Source: UBA3792 sp045114775 (GTDB lineage: Bacteria; Bacillota; Clostridia; Christensenellales; CAG-138). Taken from it: 64,000 nucleotides of DNA. Below the pieces are notes generated by a model. That model made no database searches, was not told the origin of the DNA, and saw only the letters and a list, made by a program, of their open reading frames with translations. A program made the translations under genes and the position numbers. Position 1 is the first letter of the stretch, and every line of letters begins with the position of its first letter. Positions 17,350 to 25,799 of this stretch are shown here, piece after piece. The stretch is taken from the NCBI GenBank assembly GCA_045114775.1, contig JBGULC010000042.1, positions 1-64,000 on the forward strand, in the 5' to 3' direction.

Positions 17350-18095
17350 GTCCGAAGGTCAGTGTGGTCATACCCGCATATCGGTGTGTCGGCACATTGG
17401 AGGACAGCGTCCGTTCCGTGCTCGATCAAACATTCTCCGACCTGGAAGTGATCATTGTCGATGACGCTTCCGGAGACGGTTCGGCGGAGGTCGCAGAGCG
17501 CATTGCGGCGAAGCATCCGCGGATTACGGTGATTCGGCACAACAAGAACACAGGCGTTGCCGGTGCAAGAAACAGCGGCGTCCGTGCAGCAAAGGCGGAT
17601 TGGATCGCGTTTTTGGACAGCGACGATCTCTGGGAACCGAGCAAGCTTGCCCGTCAGCTCGAGATTGCGGCGCAAACGAATGCTGCGCTCATTTATACCG
17701 CCGCGATTTGCATTGACGGGAACGGTGAACCGACAGGGAAGATGTTTTCCGTGCCGGAGACGGTTGCCGCGGATAAGCTGCTGAGGGGAAACGATCTGAT
17801 CACGAGTACGACGCTTGTGAAACGGGCGGTTTATCAGAAGCATCCGATGGAGCGCAGCGATCTGCATGAGGATCTGATCTGCTGGTATCGGATTTTGAAG
17901 GACGGAGAAAAGGCGGTCGGGATCAATGAGCCGCTGGTACGCTACCGGGTCTCCGAAGGATCGAAGTCCGGAAACAAACGAAGATCCGCTGTCATGACGT
18001 ATCGGACATACCGATTCCTCGGCGTCGGTTTTTTCAAGCGCATCGCTTGTTTTATCGGCTATTTTATGCATGGAGTGAAACGGTACTGGCTTTAA
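17346..18095 (+). CDS. Glycosyltransferase family 2
   Basis: GT-A fold inverting transferase: VSVVIPAYRCVGTLEDSVRSVLDQTF, VDDASGDGSAE, NTGVAGARNSGV and metal-binding DSDD in FLDSDDLW. The start is a TTG overlapping the TGA of the epimerase (TTGA). The C-terminus ends with a basic amphipathic/hydrophobic stretch (FFKRIACFIGYFMHGVKRY) that could touch the membrane. It is the only glycosyltransferase in the locus. Confidence 0.88.
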   Translation: MSPKVSVVIPAYRCVGTLEDSVRSVLDQTFSDLEVIIVDDASGDGSAEVAERIAAKHPRITVIRHNKNTGVAGARNSGVRAAKADWIAFLDSDDLWEPSKLARQLEIAAQTNAALIYTAAICIDGNGEPTGKMFSVPETVAADKLLRGNDLITSTTLVKRAVYQKHPMERSDLHEDLICWYRILKDGEKAVGINEPLVRYRVSEGSKSGNKRRSAVMTYRTYRFLGVGFFKRIACFIGYFMHGVKRYWL

Positions 18096-18183
18096 GAGAC
18101 TTTTCAGCCTGAACGGATGCGTCTGTTGTGCGGCAGGCAAAGCGCCGGGCGGCAGTTGCAAGCAAGGAGATGATCAATGTAAG

Positions 18184-19029
18184 ATGAAGAAATTCATAAA
18201 AGGTTGCAGAAACTGGGTGCGCAAATTTTTCAAATACTGGGATCTTCTGGTCCTGCTCGTCCAGCGCGATGTCAAGCTGAAATACAGGAGAAGCTTTTTG
18301 GGCTATCTCTGGAGCGTATTGAGTCCGCTCCTGTCCATGACCGTCATGGCGATTGTATTTTCGACGATGTTTAAGCGCAAGATCCCGAATTTCCCGGTAT
18401 ATCTGATCTGCGGCAATATTATGTTTTCCTTTATGCGGGAAGCGACGAACAAGGCGATGACTTCGGTCATCGACAATGCGTCGTTGCTGAAGAAGGCAAA
18501 CGTTCCGCGATATGTTTTCACCCTTTCGAGGGTAACGAGCAGCATGGTAAATTTCGTGCTGTCGCTCGGTGCGCTTGTGATCGTAATGATTGTAACAAAG
18601 GTGCCGTTCCGGTTCGAAAATCTTCTGATTATTGTTCCGATCATCGAACTGTATGTTTTCTGTATCGGATTGGGACTGATCCTGGCTGCGCTCACGGTGT
18701 TTTTCCGTGACATCAGAAATATATGGAGCGTCGTGACGCTTGCATGGATGTATCTGACACCGATCTTTTACTCGCTGGGAAGCTTTTACAACGAAAACGA
18801 ACCGAACCGGATCCTTGCCGCGGACGGTCTCGGCCTGTTCATCCGCCGGTTCAATCCGATGTATATGTACATCCAGCAATTTCGTTCCTTCATCATACAG
18901 AATCACGACTTATGGGAAGTTCCCACACCGGAGCTGATGTGGCGCGGCGCGCTTGTGTCGATCGTTTTTCTGGCGGTCGGCGCGCTGATCTTCAACACGA
19001 CAAAGAAGAAATTTATCCTTTATATCTGA
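18184..19029 (+). CDS. ABC-2 type polysaccharide exporter, membrane subunit (Wzm/TagG/RfbA type)
   Basis: Membrane subunit with about six helices and the family signature near the N-terminus (LLVLLVQRDVKLKYRRSFLGYLWSVLSPLLSM) on an amphipathic gate helix. Exports lipid-linked glycan across the membrane with the ATPase encoded three bases downstream. Length of 281 residues is typical of Wzm/TagG. Confidence 0.92.
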   Translation: MKKFIKGCRNWVRKFFKYWDLLVLLVQRDVKLKYRRSFLGYLWSVLSPLLSMTVMAIVFSTMFKRKIPNFPVYLICGNIMFSFMREATNKAMTSVIDNASLLKKANVPRYVFTLSRVTSSMVNFVLSLGALVIVMIVTKVPFRFENLLIIVPIIELYVFCIGLGLILAALTVFFRDIRNIWSVVTLAWMYLTPIFYSLGSFYNENEPNRILAADGLGLFIRRFNPMYMYIQQFRSFIIQNHDLWEVPTPELMWRGALVSIVFLAVGALIFNTTKKKFILYI

Positions 19030-19032
19030 GCT

Positions 19033-19866
19033 ATGGAACAGACAGAATTGCTAAAACAGGGAGAGCCCTGCATACAGATCAAAAACGCCTCGGTACGGTT
19101 CAATATGGCCGGGGAAAAGCTGGACAACCTCAAGGAATACTTTGTGAAGCTCATCAAGCGTGAATTGCGGTTCAAGGAATTCTACGCGCTGAGCGATATC
19201 AACCTGACGATCAGAAAGGGAGAATCGTGGGCGCTGATCGGGACAAACGGCGCCGGCAAGAGCACGCTCCTGAAGCTGATCTGCGGTATTCTTGCGCCGT
19301 ATAAGGGAACGGTCAGAGTCAAAGGCAGCATTGCTCCGATGATCGAGCTCGGCGCGGGCTTCGATCCGAATCTGACCGCGAAGGAAAACATTTTCATCAA
19401 CGGTGCGGTCTTAGGCCACAGCCGCAAGTTTATGAAGGAACAGTATAAAGAAATCGTTGAGTTTGCCGAGCTTTGGGATTTCATGGATCTGCCGATCAAG
19501 AATTATTCAAGCGGCATGCGCGCGCGTCTCGGTTTTGCGGTTGCGACGGTCGTGGATCCGGATATCCTCATTGTGGACGAAGTGCTGGCGGTCGGCGACG
19601 CGGCGTTTCAGGAGAAATGCCGCGGGCGCATCAAGGAACTTTTGGACCGCGGGACAACGCTTCTGTTTGTTTCGCATTCGAAAGCGCCGGTTATTGAGCT
19701 CTGCAAAAACGCGGTATGGCTTGAGCACGGCAGGATCAAAATGATCGACCGACCGGACATCGTCTATCAGGAATACGAACAGCGGATCGGATTGGCGGAG
19801 AAGAAACCGAAAGCAGCGGAAGCGGAAAAAGAAACGCAGCTCCCTTCAAATGCATCGAAAATGTAG
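19033..19866 (+). CDS. ABC polysaccharide exporter ATPase (Wzt/TagH type, no carbohydrate-binding domain)
   Basis: Walker A GTNGAGKSTLLK, the Wzt/TagH-specific MIELGAGFDPNLTAKENIF segment, ABC signature YSSGMRARLGFA, Walker B ILIVDEVLAVGD, and the switch His in FVSHS. The protein ends at 277 residues with a charged Lys/Glu tail, so it lacks the C-terminal carbohydrate-binding domain of O-antigen Wzt proteins and the long tail of Bacillus TagH. Recognition of the finished polymer probably depends on something else, such as chain length or lipid cap. Forms the transporter with the preceding permease. Confidence 0.92.
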   Translation: MEQTELLKQGEPCIQIKNASVRFNMAGEKLDNLKEYFVKLIKRELRFKEFYALSDINLTIRKGESWALIGTNGAGKSTLLKLICGILAPYKGTVRVKGSIAPMIELGAGFDPNLTAKENIFINGAVLGHSRKFMKEQYKEIVEFAELWDFMDLPIKNYSSGMRARLGFAVATVVDPDILIVDEVLAVGDAAFQEKCRGRIKELLDRGTTLLFVSHSKAPVIELCKNAVWLEHGRIKMIDRPDIVYQEYEQRIGLAEKKPKAAEAEKETQLPSNASKM

Positions 19867-19893
19867 TAATTCGGTGAATTATCGCCTTTTCGC

Positions 19894-19922
19894 TTGCTCT
19901 TCATCGAATCATTCGATACAAT
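19894..19922 (+). promoter_or_regulatory. Internal promoter before the NAGPA-domain lipoprotein
   Basis: TTGCTC (19894-19899), 17-base spacer, TACAAT (19917-19922), in the 209-base gap after the exporter ATPase. Confidence 0.5.
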
Positions 19923-20075
19923 ATGAACATCATAATTCCGCCTTCGGAGAATGACGGGAAAGAACGATGCATATCGTTTGTCAAGCGCTTTGTCCGGAAT
20001 GAGAGGCTGCATGGAACACTGCGGAAAAGCAGTCGGCTGCGCGGCCGGCAAGGAAAGGAAGTATAAGGAAATATC

Positions 20076-21227
20076 ATGAAGAAATACACAAAGATCCTGA
20101 TTGCTGCGGGGTTATGCGCGGCAATGCTGATCGGTCCGGTCGGCTGTCGGGAAGATACGGAGGAACAGACTCCGCCTTCAGACGAGTCGGGACAGCAGAA
20201 TATGCCCGGAGAGGATACGATTGAGTTTCAAAACAGTGAACAGGTAACGAGCGCATCGCCCGTTTATTCGGCAATACCGAGCGCGGAGGAAGATCCGTTC
20301 ATCGCAACGCCGGAGCCGGATGCGACGCCGGGACCGAATGTGCTGCCGTCGCCCACGCGCGAGCCGATCGAGGGAGATGTTTCGACCGGACGGTTTCCGG
20401 CAGAAGATACAGGCGCGAACGCGGATTGGAGTTATCAGAGCGACGAGCTGCGCATCGCGATCAAGCGAAACGAGAACGAGGAAGACCATATCGTCTATTA
20501 TGTCGCGGATATCTGGATCCGGAACATCAATAGTTTCCGTATGGGCTTCGGAAACGGGAAATTCAACGGCGGCACGGAGAATCCCGAAAAGTTTGCCACG
20601 CGTGAGCATGCGATCCTCGGTTTTTCCGGCAGCTATAACAGCGGCTTGGTCATCCATAACGGCACAGCCGTGAAGAAGACCGTGGAAAAGAGCAACAAAC
20701 CGTTCCGTTCAGGCGTCCTGATCATCTATAAGGACGGTTCCGCAAAGGTCATCAACCGCACAAAGAAGGAAACCTATAACTACAACACAGAAAACGAGCT
20801 GCACGGCGGCATTTGGCACGCGCTGCAGTTCGGACCGGTGCTGGTACAGAACGGCGAGATCCAGAACTGGCTCGGAAACTATTCGCGCCAGCCGCGCATC
20901 ATCTTCGGTTACTGTGAGCCGGGTCATTACATTGCGGTCGCGGTCGATGGAAGAACCAAGAAATCCATCGGCATGACGGAATTGGAAATGGCGGAGCTGA
21001 TGCTGTCGCTGGGCTGCACGGACGCCATGAATCTCGACGGCGGATACAGCGCGGCGATGCTGTTCATGGGCAAAACGATCAATGTTCCCGCGCCGCATCG
21101 GAACGGCGACGGCGATGTCGTGGAAGGACGCAACATCAAGGACCTTCTGGAGTTTGCGGAATATGACGTCGAGGGCAATGCACCGGAGCTTTTGACGGTC
21201 ACGGCGGACCGCATCCGCGGAGAATAA
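20076..21227 (+). CDS. Lipoprotein with phosphodiester glycosidase (NAGPA-type) domain
   Basis: Lipoprotein signal with lipobox (GPVGC, Cys24), a low-complexity Pro/Glu/Thr linker to about residue 120, then the phosphodiester glycosidase domain. Diagnostic sequence is MNLDGGYSAAMLF near the end and RQPRIIFGYCEPGHYIAVAVDGR in the middle. The family includes human uncovering enzyme (GlcNAc-1-phosphodiester glycosidase) and bacterial YomE-like exopolysaccharide proteins. Between an ABC exporter and an LCP ligase, it probably trims or remodels phosphodiester-linked sugars on a surface polymer. Confidence 0.85.
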   Translation: MKKYTKILIAAGLCAAMLIGPVGCREDTEEQTPPSDESGQQNMPGEDTIEFQNSEQVTSASPVYSAIPSAEEDPFIATPEPDATPGPNVLPSPTREPIEGDVSTGRFPAEDTGANADWSYQSDELRIAIKRNENEEDHIVYYVADIWIRNINSFRMGFGNGKFNGGTENPEKFATREHAILGFSGSYNSGLVIHNGTAVKKTVEKSNKPFRSGVLIIYKDGSAKVINRTKKETYNYNTENELHGGIWHALQFGPVLVQNGEIQNWLGNYSRQPRIIFGYCEPGHYIAVAVDGRTKKSIGMTELEMAELMLSLGCTDAMNLDGGYSAAMLFMGKTINVPAPHRNGDGDVVEGRNIKDLLEFAEYDVEGNAPELLTVTADRIRGE

Positions 21228-21229
21228 GT

Positions 21230-21340
21230 ATGAGAAAGCATACGGTCAAAAAAACAGGCTGGATCGTCGGCGTCGTTGTGATGTCGGTCCTGACGTTTCT
21301 TGCGCTCGCCGCGGACGTCGCGCTGATCGTTTTATCGTAA
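21230..21340 (+). CDS. 36-residue single-helix membrane peptide
   Basis: Short frame between the NAGPA lipoprotein stop (two bases before) and the LCP gene (ten bases after), with GGAG eight bases upstream of its ATG. Translation: basic start MRKHTVKKTGW, then a hydrophobic helix with one Asp near the end (ALAADVALIVLS). Topology suggests a single membrane span with cytoplasmic N-terminus. Its operon position suggests a partner of the LCP protein or exporter. No family recognised. Confidence 0.6.
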   Translation: MRKHTVKKTGWIVGVVVMSVLTFLALAADVALIVLS

Positions 21341-21350
21341 GGAGGACGTT

Positions 21351-22487
21351 ATGGAAAATACAGAAGAAAAACGTCCGACGGAAGAGAATACCGAGCGCCC
21401 CACGGTGCCGCAAAAGTCGCTCCGAAAGCTCAGGATCGCGTTTTTTGCGCTGTGTGTTGCGCTTGTTTTGCTCACCGTAATCGGGATCGTGCTTGCGTCC
21501 CGCGTGCCGATGCTCAGGGAGGCGCGGCTCTTCTCTTGCGACAGCCGCGGATTCCATCTGGTCTCTTGCGGGCCGGAGGTCGTGAAGCGTCAATACGATC
21601 CGATCGACGTCAATGCGCTTCCGACGCCGGACGCAGAGCTTTTAGACGAGGCGACGCGCAGGGATGTCGATTATTACGAGAGCGGCGAGATCAAAGAGGT
21701 TCCGATCTACGAGCAGCAGAAGATCGACAAGTTTATCTTCACGATGCTGATCGTGGTGCAGAACGGCTCCGTGAAGGAAGCGTCTGCGCAGACGGATATG
21801 ATGTTTATCGCGTCCTATAACCAACTGCAGCAGAAATTCACGGTGGTTTCCGTTGCGCGGGACATGCTTGTGCCGTTTTCCGAGACCGAATGGAAGCGTA
21901 TCAACGCTGCGTATGCGCGCGGCGGGATCGGGCAGCTCATCAACACGGTCAACGATGTGTTCGGGCTGGACATACAGTATTTTGTACTGACGGGAACGGA
22001 CGAGCTTGCCGCGCTTGCGGACGGCATTGAAGGCGTCCCGGCGACGCTCTCCGAGGAGGAGGCAAAAAATCTGAACGCGATCTGCGGAGGAAGCCTGACG
22101 CCCGGCAGACAGCAGCTTTCGGGACAGGAAGCAGTCGCGCTGCTTTTAGACCGTACTTCGGACAACAAGGGCGACCTCGGCCGCGCGGACCGGCAGGTGG
22201 AGATCGTACATGAGGCGTTCCTCTATATGCAGGACAAGTTCGACAGCGCGTTCCTCTATCCTTTCTTCCGCAAGATTTTCAAGAGCATTAAGACGAACGT
22301 CGATTTCGAAACGCTGCGCGGCGTCGGCTACGAAATGGCGGTTTCGAACGAGCTGACGTTTGAAACGCTGCGGCTGCCGTTCGACGACGCCTATACCGAG
22401 CTGAACGTCGACGGCGCGTACGCGCTGCTGCCTGCGTTCGAAAAGAACCGCATCCTGCTCCGGCAGGCGCTGTACGGAAAGGAATGA
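21351..22487 (+). CDS. LytR-CpsA-Psr (LCP) family glycopolymer ligase
   Basis: Single N-terminal membrane helix (about residues 29-50) and an extracellular LCP domain: QTDMMFIASYNQLQQKFTVVSVARDMLV contains the catalytic Arg/Asp pattern, followed by NAAYARGGIGQLINTVNDVFGLDIQYFVLT and ALLLDRTSDNKGDLGRADRQ. LCP enzymes transfer lipid-linked glycopolymers to peptidoglycan. It closes the locus, so exported glycan is probably attached to the wall. AAGGAGG precedes the start by six bases. Confidence 0.92.
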   Translation: MENTEEKRPTEENTERPTVPQKSLRKLRIAFFALCVALVLLTVIGIVLASRVPMLREARLFSCDSRGFHLVSCGPEVVKRQYDPIDVNALPTPDAELLDEATRRDVDYYESGEIKEVPIYEQQKIDKFIFTMLIVVQNGSVKEASAQTDMMFIASYNQLQQKFTVVSVARDMLVPFSETEWKRINAAYARGGIGQLINTVNDVFGLDIQYFVLTGTDELAALADGIEGVPATLSEEEAKNLNAICGGSLTPGRQQLSGQEAVALLLDRTSDNKGDLGRADRQVEIVHEAFLYMQDKFDSAFLYPFFRKIFKSIKTNVDFETLRGVGYEMAVSNELTFETLRLPFDDAYTELNVDGAYALLPAFEKNRILLRQALYGKE

Positions 22488-22494
22488 AATAAAG

Positions 22495-22532
22495 CAAAAA
22501 CAGGGCGAGGCCAAACAGGTCTCGCCCTTTGC
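22495..22532. terminator. Bidirectional terminator between the LCP and DUF1295 genes
   Basis: Eleven-base-pair stem AGGGCGAGGCC / GGTCTCGCCCT (22502-22512 and 22518-22528, one G-U pair), T-rich on both sides in the two reading directions; serves both convergent genes. Confidence 0.8.
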
Positions 22533-22544
22533 ATATTTGCTTGA

Positions 22545-23384
22545 TCAAAAGATCCAAAGTGCGTGGGTCTCGGCCTTGTAGGCGTCGAAGCCCTCCTTGC
22601 GCGATTGACGGCGATCCGCCATCGGGATACTGATGAACAGGAACATCAGCGTATTCAGCACTGCGCCGAGCAGTAGCTGCCAAACGCCGCCGAGCGCGGC
22701 GATCGATGCAAACGCCACGCCCCACCACATCAGGATCTCGCCGAAGTAGTTCGGATGACGCGAGCGTTTCCAGAAGCCAAAGCGGATGAATCCGCCTTTA
22801 TTATCCTTTTGAAAACGGTGGAGCTGCAGATCGGAAACACCCTGCAGCGCGGTCGCGGCAAGCGAGAGCAGAAGTCCCGGCAGACAGAGCGGGGTCCATG
22901 CCGCGCCGGTCTCGATCGCGACGACGGCGGGCAGCGTGACGGCATAGACGATCAGCGTGGGAAACAGGTGGATGCCGAGGAAATTCACGAACGGATAAAG
23001 CGCGACGGTCTTTTCCTGCAGCATGGTGTAGCGCCAATCCTGAAACGCAAGGCCGCGGAACGTATACGCCCAGTTGCCGGTCAGCCGCACGCCCCAGATC
23101 GTGACGACCGCAAGCAGCGCGATGCCGACGGGCGTCGCCCCGCGCGATGCGACGAAGCCCGCAAGGATCAAGATCGGCTGTACGCTCCAGTACGGATCGT
23201 AGATCGAAGCGTTTTTGAAGAGCAGGCTGAACACGAATACGAACGCCGTCGCGGCGACGTCCGCGAGCAGCAGCCGCAGCCAGTATGCGCCCGGCAGCGT
23301 TTGATACAACAGGATCCCCAGGACCGCCGCGACCGCATAGATCCCGGCAATGATCAGAAATCCGATCCCCCGACTTTTTTTCAT
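22545..23384 (-). CDS. DUF1295 / steroid 5-alpha-reductase-like integral membrane protein
   Basis: Seven or so hydrophobic segments and the C-terminal cytosolic motif FWKRSRHPNYFGEILMWWG, which binds the NADPH or SAM cofactor in the related reductase and isoprenylcysteine methyltransferase families. The SVQPILILAG and WAYTFRGLAFQDWRY motifs are typical of DUF1295. Substrate unknown, probably a lipid. Start set at MKKSRGIGFL (279 residues) with GGGAGG eight bases upstream; an in-frame ATG 21 codons earlier lacks a ribosome site. Confidence 0.85.
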   Translation of the reverse strand: MKKSRGIGFLIIAGIYAVAAVLGILLYQTLPGAYWLRLLLADVAATAFVFVFSLLFKNASIYDPYWSVQPILILAGFVASRGATPVGIALLAVVTIWGVRLTGNWAYTFRGLAFQDWRYTMLQEKTVALYPFVNFLGIHLFPTLIVYAVTLPAVVAIETGAAWTPLCLPGLLLSLAATALQGVSDLQLHRFQKDNKGGFIRFGFWKRSRHPNYFGEILMWWGVAFASIAALGGVWQLLLGAVLNTLMFLFISIPMADRRQSRKEGFDAYKAETHALWIF

Positions 23385-23411
23385 AAGCGCCTCCCCGATA
23401 TCCGTACCCGT

Positions 23412-23441
23412 ATGATACCATCCCTTTCGGGCCTCTGTCAA
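23412..23441 (-). promoter_or_regulatory. Promoter of the DUF1295 gene
   Basis: Minus-strand TTGACA (23436-23441), 18-base spacer, TATCAT (23412-23417), 28 bases before the start codon. Confidence 0.65.
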
Positions 23442-23454
23442 TCGCAAAGCGGAC

Positions 23455-23490
23455 TTGCAAGCGCGGGAAAAACTTGCTATACTGTATAAT
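23455..23490 (+). promoter_or_regulatory. Promoter of the yitT-pepV-two-component operon
   Basis: TTGCAA (23455-23460), 17-base spacer, TATACT (23478-23483); a second TATAAT lies at 23485-23490. Divergent from the DUF1295 promoter. Confidence 0.65.
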
Positions 23491-23512
23491 GAAGAAATAT
23501 TTGGGAGGGCGC

Positions 23513-24448
23513 ATGAACCGGACTAATCAACAACCGAAGCTTTTGAACCGCAGGCAAAAGATCCTGCGGGAAACGCGGGCGATCGTGCTGATGACGCTGA
23601 TGATCACGATCGAAGCGCTGGCGGTCACGCTGCTGTACACGCCGGCGGGCGTGGTCACGGGCGGCGTCACGGGTATCGCCATGCTGATCACCTACGCGAC
23701 GAACGGCGCGATCCCGAACTGGATCTTCGTCGTGATCGCGAACACGCCGCTGCTGATCCTGGCGTTCCGGTATCTGCACATTCGTTTCACGGTCTATACG
23801 CTTTTGATGACGGTGCTGTTCGCCGCGGAGCTCGCGCTGTTCGGGAACCTGCCGTTCCCGGCGCTGTTCGACGTGGAGGAACCGGCGTGGCGCGTGGTGA
23901 GCGTCGTATTCGGCGCGGTCACCATGGGCGTCGCGGGCGGCATGATCGTGCGGCTCGGCGGCAGCACGGGCGGCATGGATATCGTTTCGCTGCTTCTGAA
24001 CCGCAAGTATTCGATCTCGATGGGCACGATCTCGATGTCGCTGAACGTCGTGATCGCGATCGCGCTCGGCGTCGTAAGAGCGATCGGCGCGCACGATTAC
24101 CGCGTCGGCGTGGAGGGCGCGGCGCTGTCGGTCATCGCGCTGTTCGTGATGAGCATTGCGTTCAACAACATCATTTTGGGCATCAACCGGACCAAGACGC
24201 TGTTCATCATCTCCGACAAGTGGGATGAGATCGCGCCGGAGGTGCTCAATAAAATGCACCGCGGCGTCACGTATATCCCGTGCCGCGGGGCGTACACCAA
24301 TCAGGAAAAGACGCTGGTCTACATCCTGACGAAGACGATCGAGCTTGCGAGCATTCGCCGCATCGTCCTCGAAAAGGATCCGAAGGCCATCATCTCCATT
24401 ATTGATACGCGGGAGGTCATCGGCAAGGGCTTCTCCGCAGTCAACTGA
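23513..24448 (+). CDS. YitT family membrane protein (DUF161 + DUF2179)
   Basis: Five predicted helices (LMTLMITIEALAVTLL..., GVVTGGVTGIAMLI, ...) followed by a soluble C-terminal DUF2179 domain (TLFIISDKWDEIAPEVLNKMHRGVTYIPCRGAYTNQEKTLVYILT). The inner repeat GMIVRLGGSTGGMDIVSLLLNRKYSISMGT is typical. Function of the family is not settled; transport is assumed. Start taken at MNRTNQQPK with GGAGG six bases upstream (311 residues). Confidence 0.9.
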   Translation: MNRTNQQPKLLNRRQKILRETRAIVLMTLMITIEALAVTLLYTPAGVVTGGVTGIAMLITYATNGAIPNWIFVVIANTPLLILAFRYLHIRFTVYTLLMTVLFAAELALFGNLPFPALFDVEEPAWRVVSVVFGAVTMGVAGGMIVRLGGSTGGMDIVSLLLNRKYSISMGTISMSLNVVIAIALGVVRAIGAHDYRVGVEGAALSVIALFVMSIAFNNIILGINRTKTLFIISDKWDEIAPEVLNKMHRGVTYIPCRGAYTNQEKTLVYILTKTIELASIRRIVLEKDPKAIISIIDTREVIGKGFSAVN

Positions 24449-24466
24449 CAGAAAGGAAGGAACAGT

Positions 24467-25798
24467 ATGAAGAATTGGATCGAAAACACGCTCAGAGATC
24501 AGATCGAGGACCTGAAAGCGCTCGTACGCATTCCGTCCGTTTCGCGCGGAGACCCCGCGGAGCCCGGAAAGCCGTTCGGCAAGACGGTCTATGAAGCGCT
24601 TCAGGCAGCGCTTCAGATCGCAAGGAAGCTCGGATTGAACGCGTGGGACGTCGACGGCTACTGCGGTGTGGTCGAGTACGGCGAGGGAGAGGAGGTCCTC
24701 GGCATCCTCGCGCATCTTGACGTCGTGCCGGAGGGCGAGGGCTGGAGCGTTCCGCCGTATTCCGCGACGGAGAAGGACGGCCGCATCATCGGCCGCGGCA
24801 CGCTGGACGACAAGAGTCCCGCGCTCTCCGCGATCTACGCGCTCGCCGCGATCAAGGAGAAGGGCTTTGCAATGAAGCGCCGCGTACGCGTCATCCTCGG
24901 CTGCGACGAGGAGATCGGTTCACTGGGCGTCGAGCATTATCTCGCGGTCGAGGGTCAGCCGACGCTGGCGTTCACGCCGGACGCGGAATACCCCGCCGTC
25001 AATTCCGAGATGGGCATTTTGCAGAGCACCTATGAAAAGAAATACGCATCGGAGCTTCGGATCGACTGCGGTACGGCGGCAAACGTCATCCCCGGCGTGA
25101 TCCGGGCGACGCTTCCCGTAAAGGCTGTTCCGGTGGCCGCGCCCGAGGGCTTTACCGCGACGTTCGACGGAAACAGCATCACGGTCGAAGGCCGCGGCGG
25201 ACATGCGTCCATGCCGGAGTTTGCGAAGAACGCGCTGCAGGCGCTGATGGGCATCCTCGCAGAGCAGCCGCTGCCCGAGGAGGACCATGCGACCGTCGCC
25301 GCGCTGCATGCGCTGTGGGGTTACGATCTGCACGGCGAGACGCTCGGCGTCGACGTAAAGGACGAGTCCGGCCGTACCACCTATCAGCCCGACGTGATCC
25401 GATTCAACGAAGAGGGCGTTCGCTTCATCGCCGACTGCCGCCATCCGTTCACCGCGAAGGCGGAGGATCTGCTTGCAAAATGGGACGCGGCATACGAAAA
25501 AGCGGGCTTTGTCCGCACCGATGAGACGATCAAGCCCGGCCACTTCATTCCGGCGGACAGCGAGCTCGTCTCCACGCTGATGAACGTCTACAACGAGCTG
25601 AACGGTTCCGATTCGAAGCCGCTGTCGATGGGCGGCGGCACCTATGCCCGCGAGCTCACAAACGCAGTTGCGTTCGGTACCGTGCGCGAGGGCGAGGAGA
25701 GCATGTGTCATATGCCGGACGAATCGATTTCGATCGAGGATATCCGCTTCAACACAAACGTCATGGCGGAGGCGATCCGCCGGCTGGCAACCGTCTGA
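24467..25798 (+). CDS. pepV: M20 family dipeptidase, PepV/Sapep type
   Basis: Zinc-dependent cytosolic dipeptidase. Metal-site motifs: HLDVVPEGEGW (first His/Asp), GRGTLDDKSPALSAIYAL (bridging Asp), LGCDEEIGSLGVEHY (catalytic Glu pair), TPDAEYPAVNSEMGI, and the C-terminal MGGGTYARE. The 443-residue length and the lid insert match PepV. It frees amino acids from dipeptides. Preceded by GAAAGGAAGG and followed one base later by a response regulator gene, so probably in one transcript with it. Confidence 0.9.
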   Translation: MKNWIENTLRDQIEDLKALVRIPSVSRGDPAEPGKPFGKTVYEALQAALQIARKLGLNAWDVDGYCGVVEYGEGEEVLGILAHLDVVPEGEGWSVPPYSATEKDGRIIGRGTLDDKSPALSAIYALAAIKEKGFAMKRRVRVILGCDEEIGSLGVEHYLAVEGQPTLAFTPDAEYPAVNSEMGILQSTYEKKYASELRIDCGTAANVIPGVIRATLPVKAVPVAAPEGFTATFDGNSITVEGRGGHASMPEFAKNALQALMGILAEQPLPEEDHATVAALHALWGYDLHGETLGVDVKDESGRTTYQPDVIRFNEEGVRFIADCRHPFTAKAEDLLAKWDAAYEKAGFVRTDETIKPGHFIPADSELVSTLMNVYNELNGSDSKPLSMGGGTYARELTNAVAFGTVREGEESMCHMPDESISIEDIRFNTNVMAEAIRRLATV

Positions 25799-25799
25799 T

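Noticed and set aside
23477..24715. A 412-codon minus-strand frame over yitT
   Set aside because: Asp/Arg/His-rich shadow; the plus-strand frame encodes a clear YitT protein.
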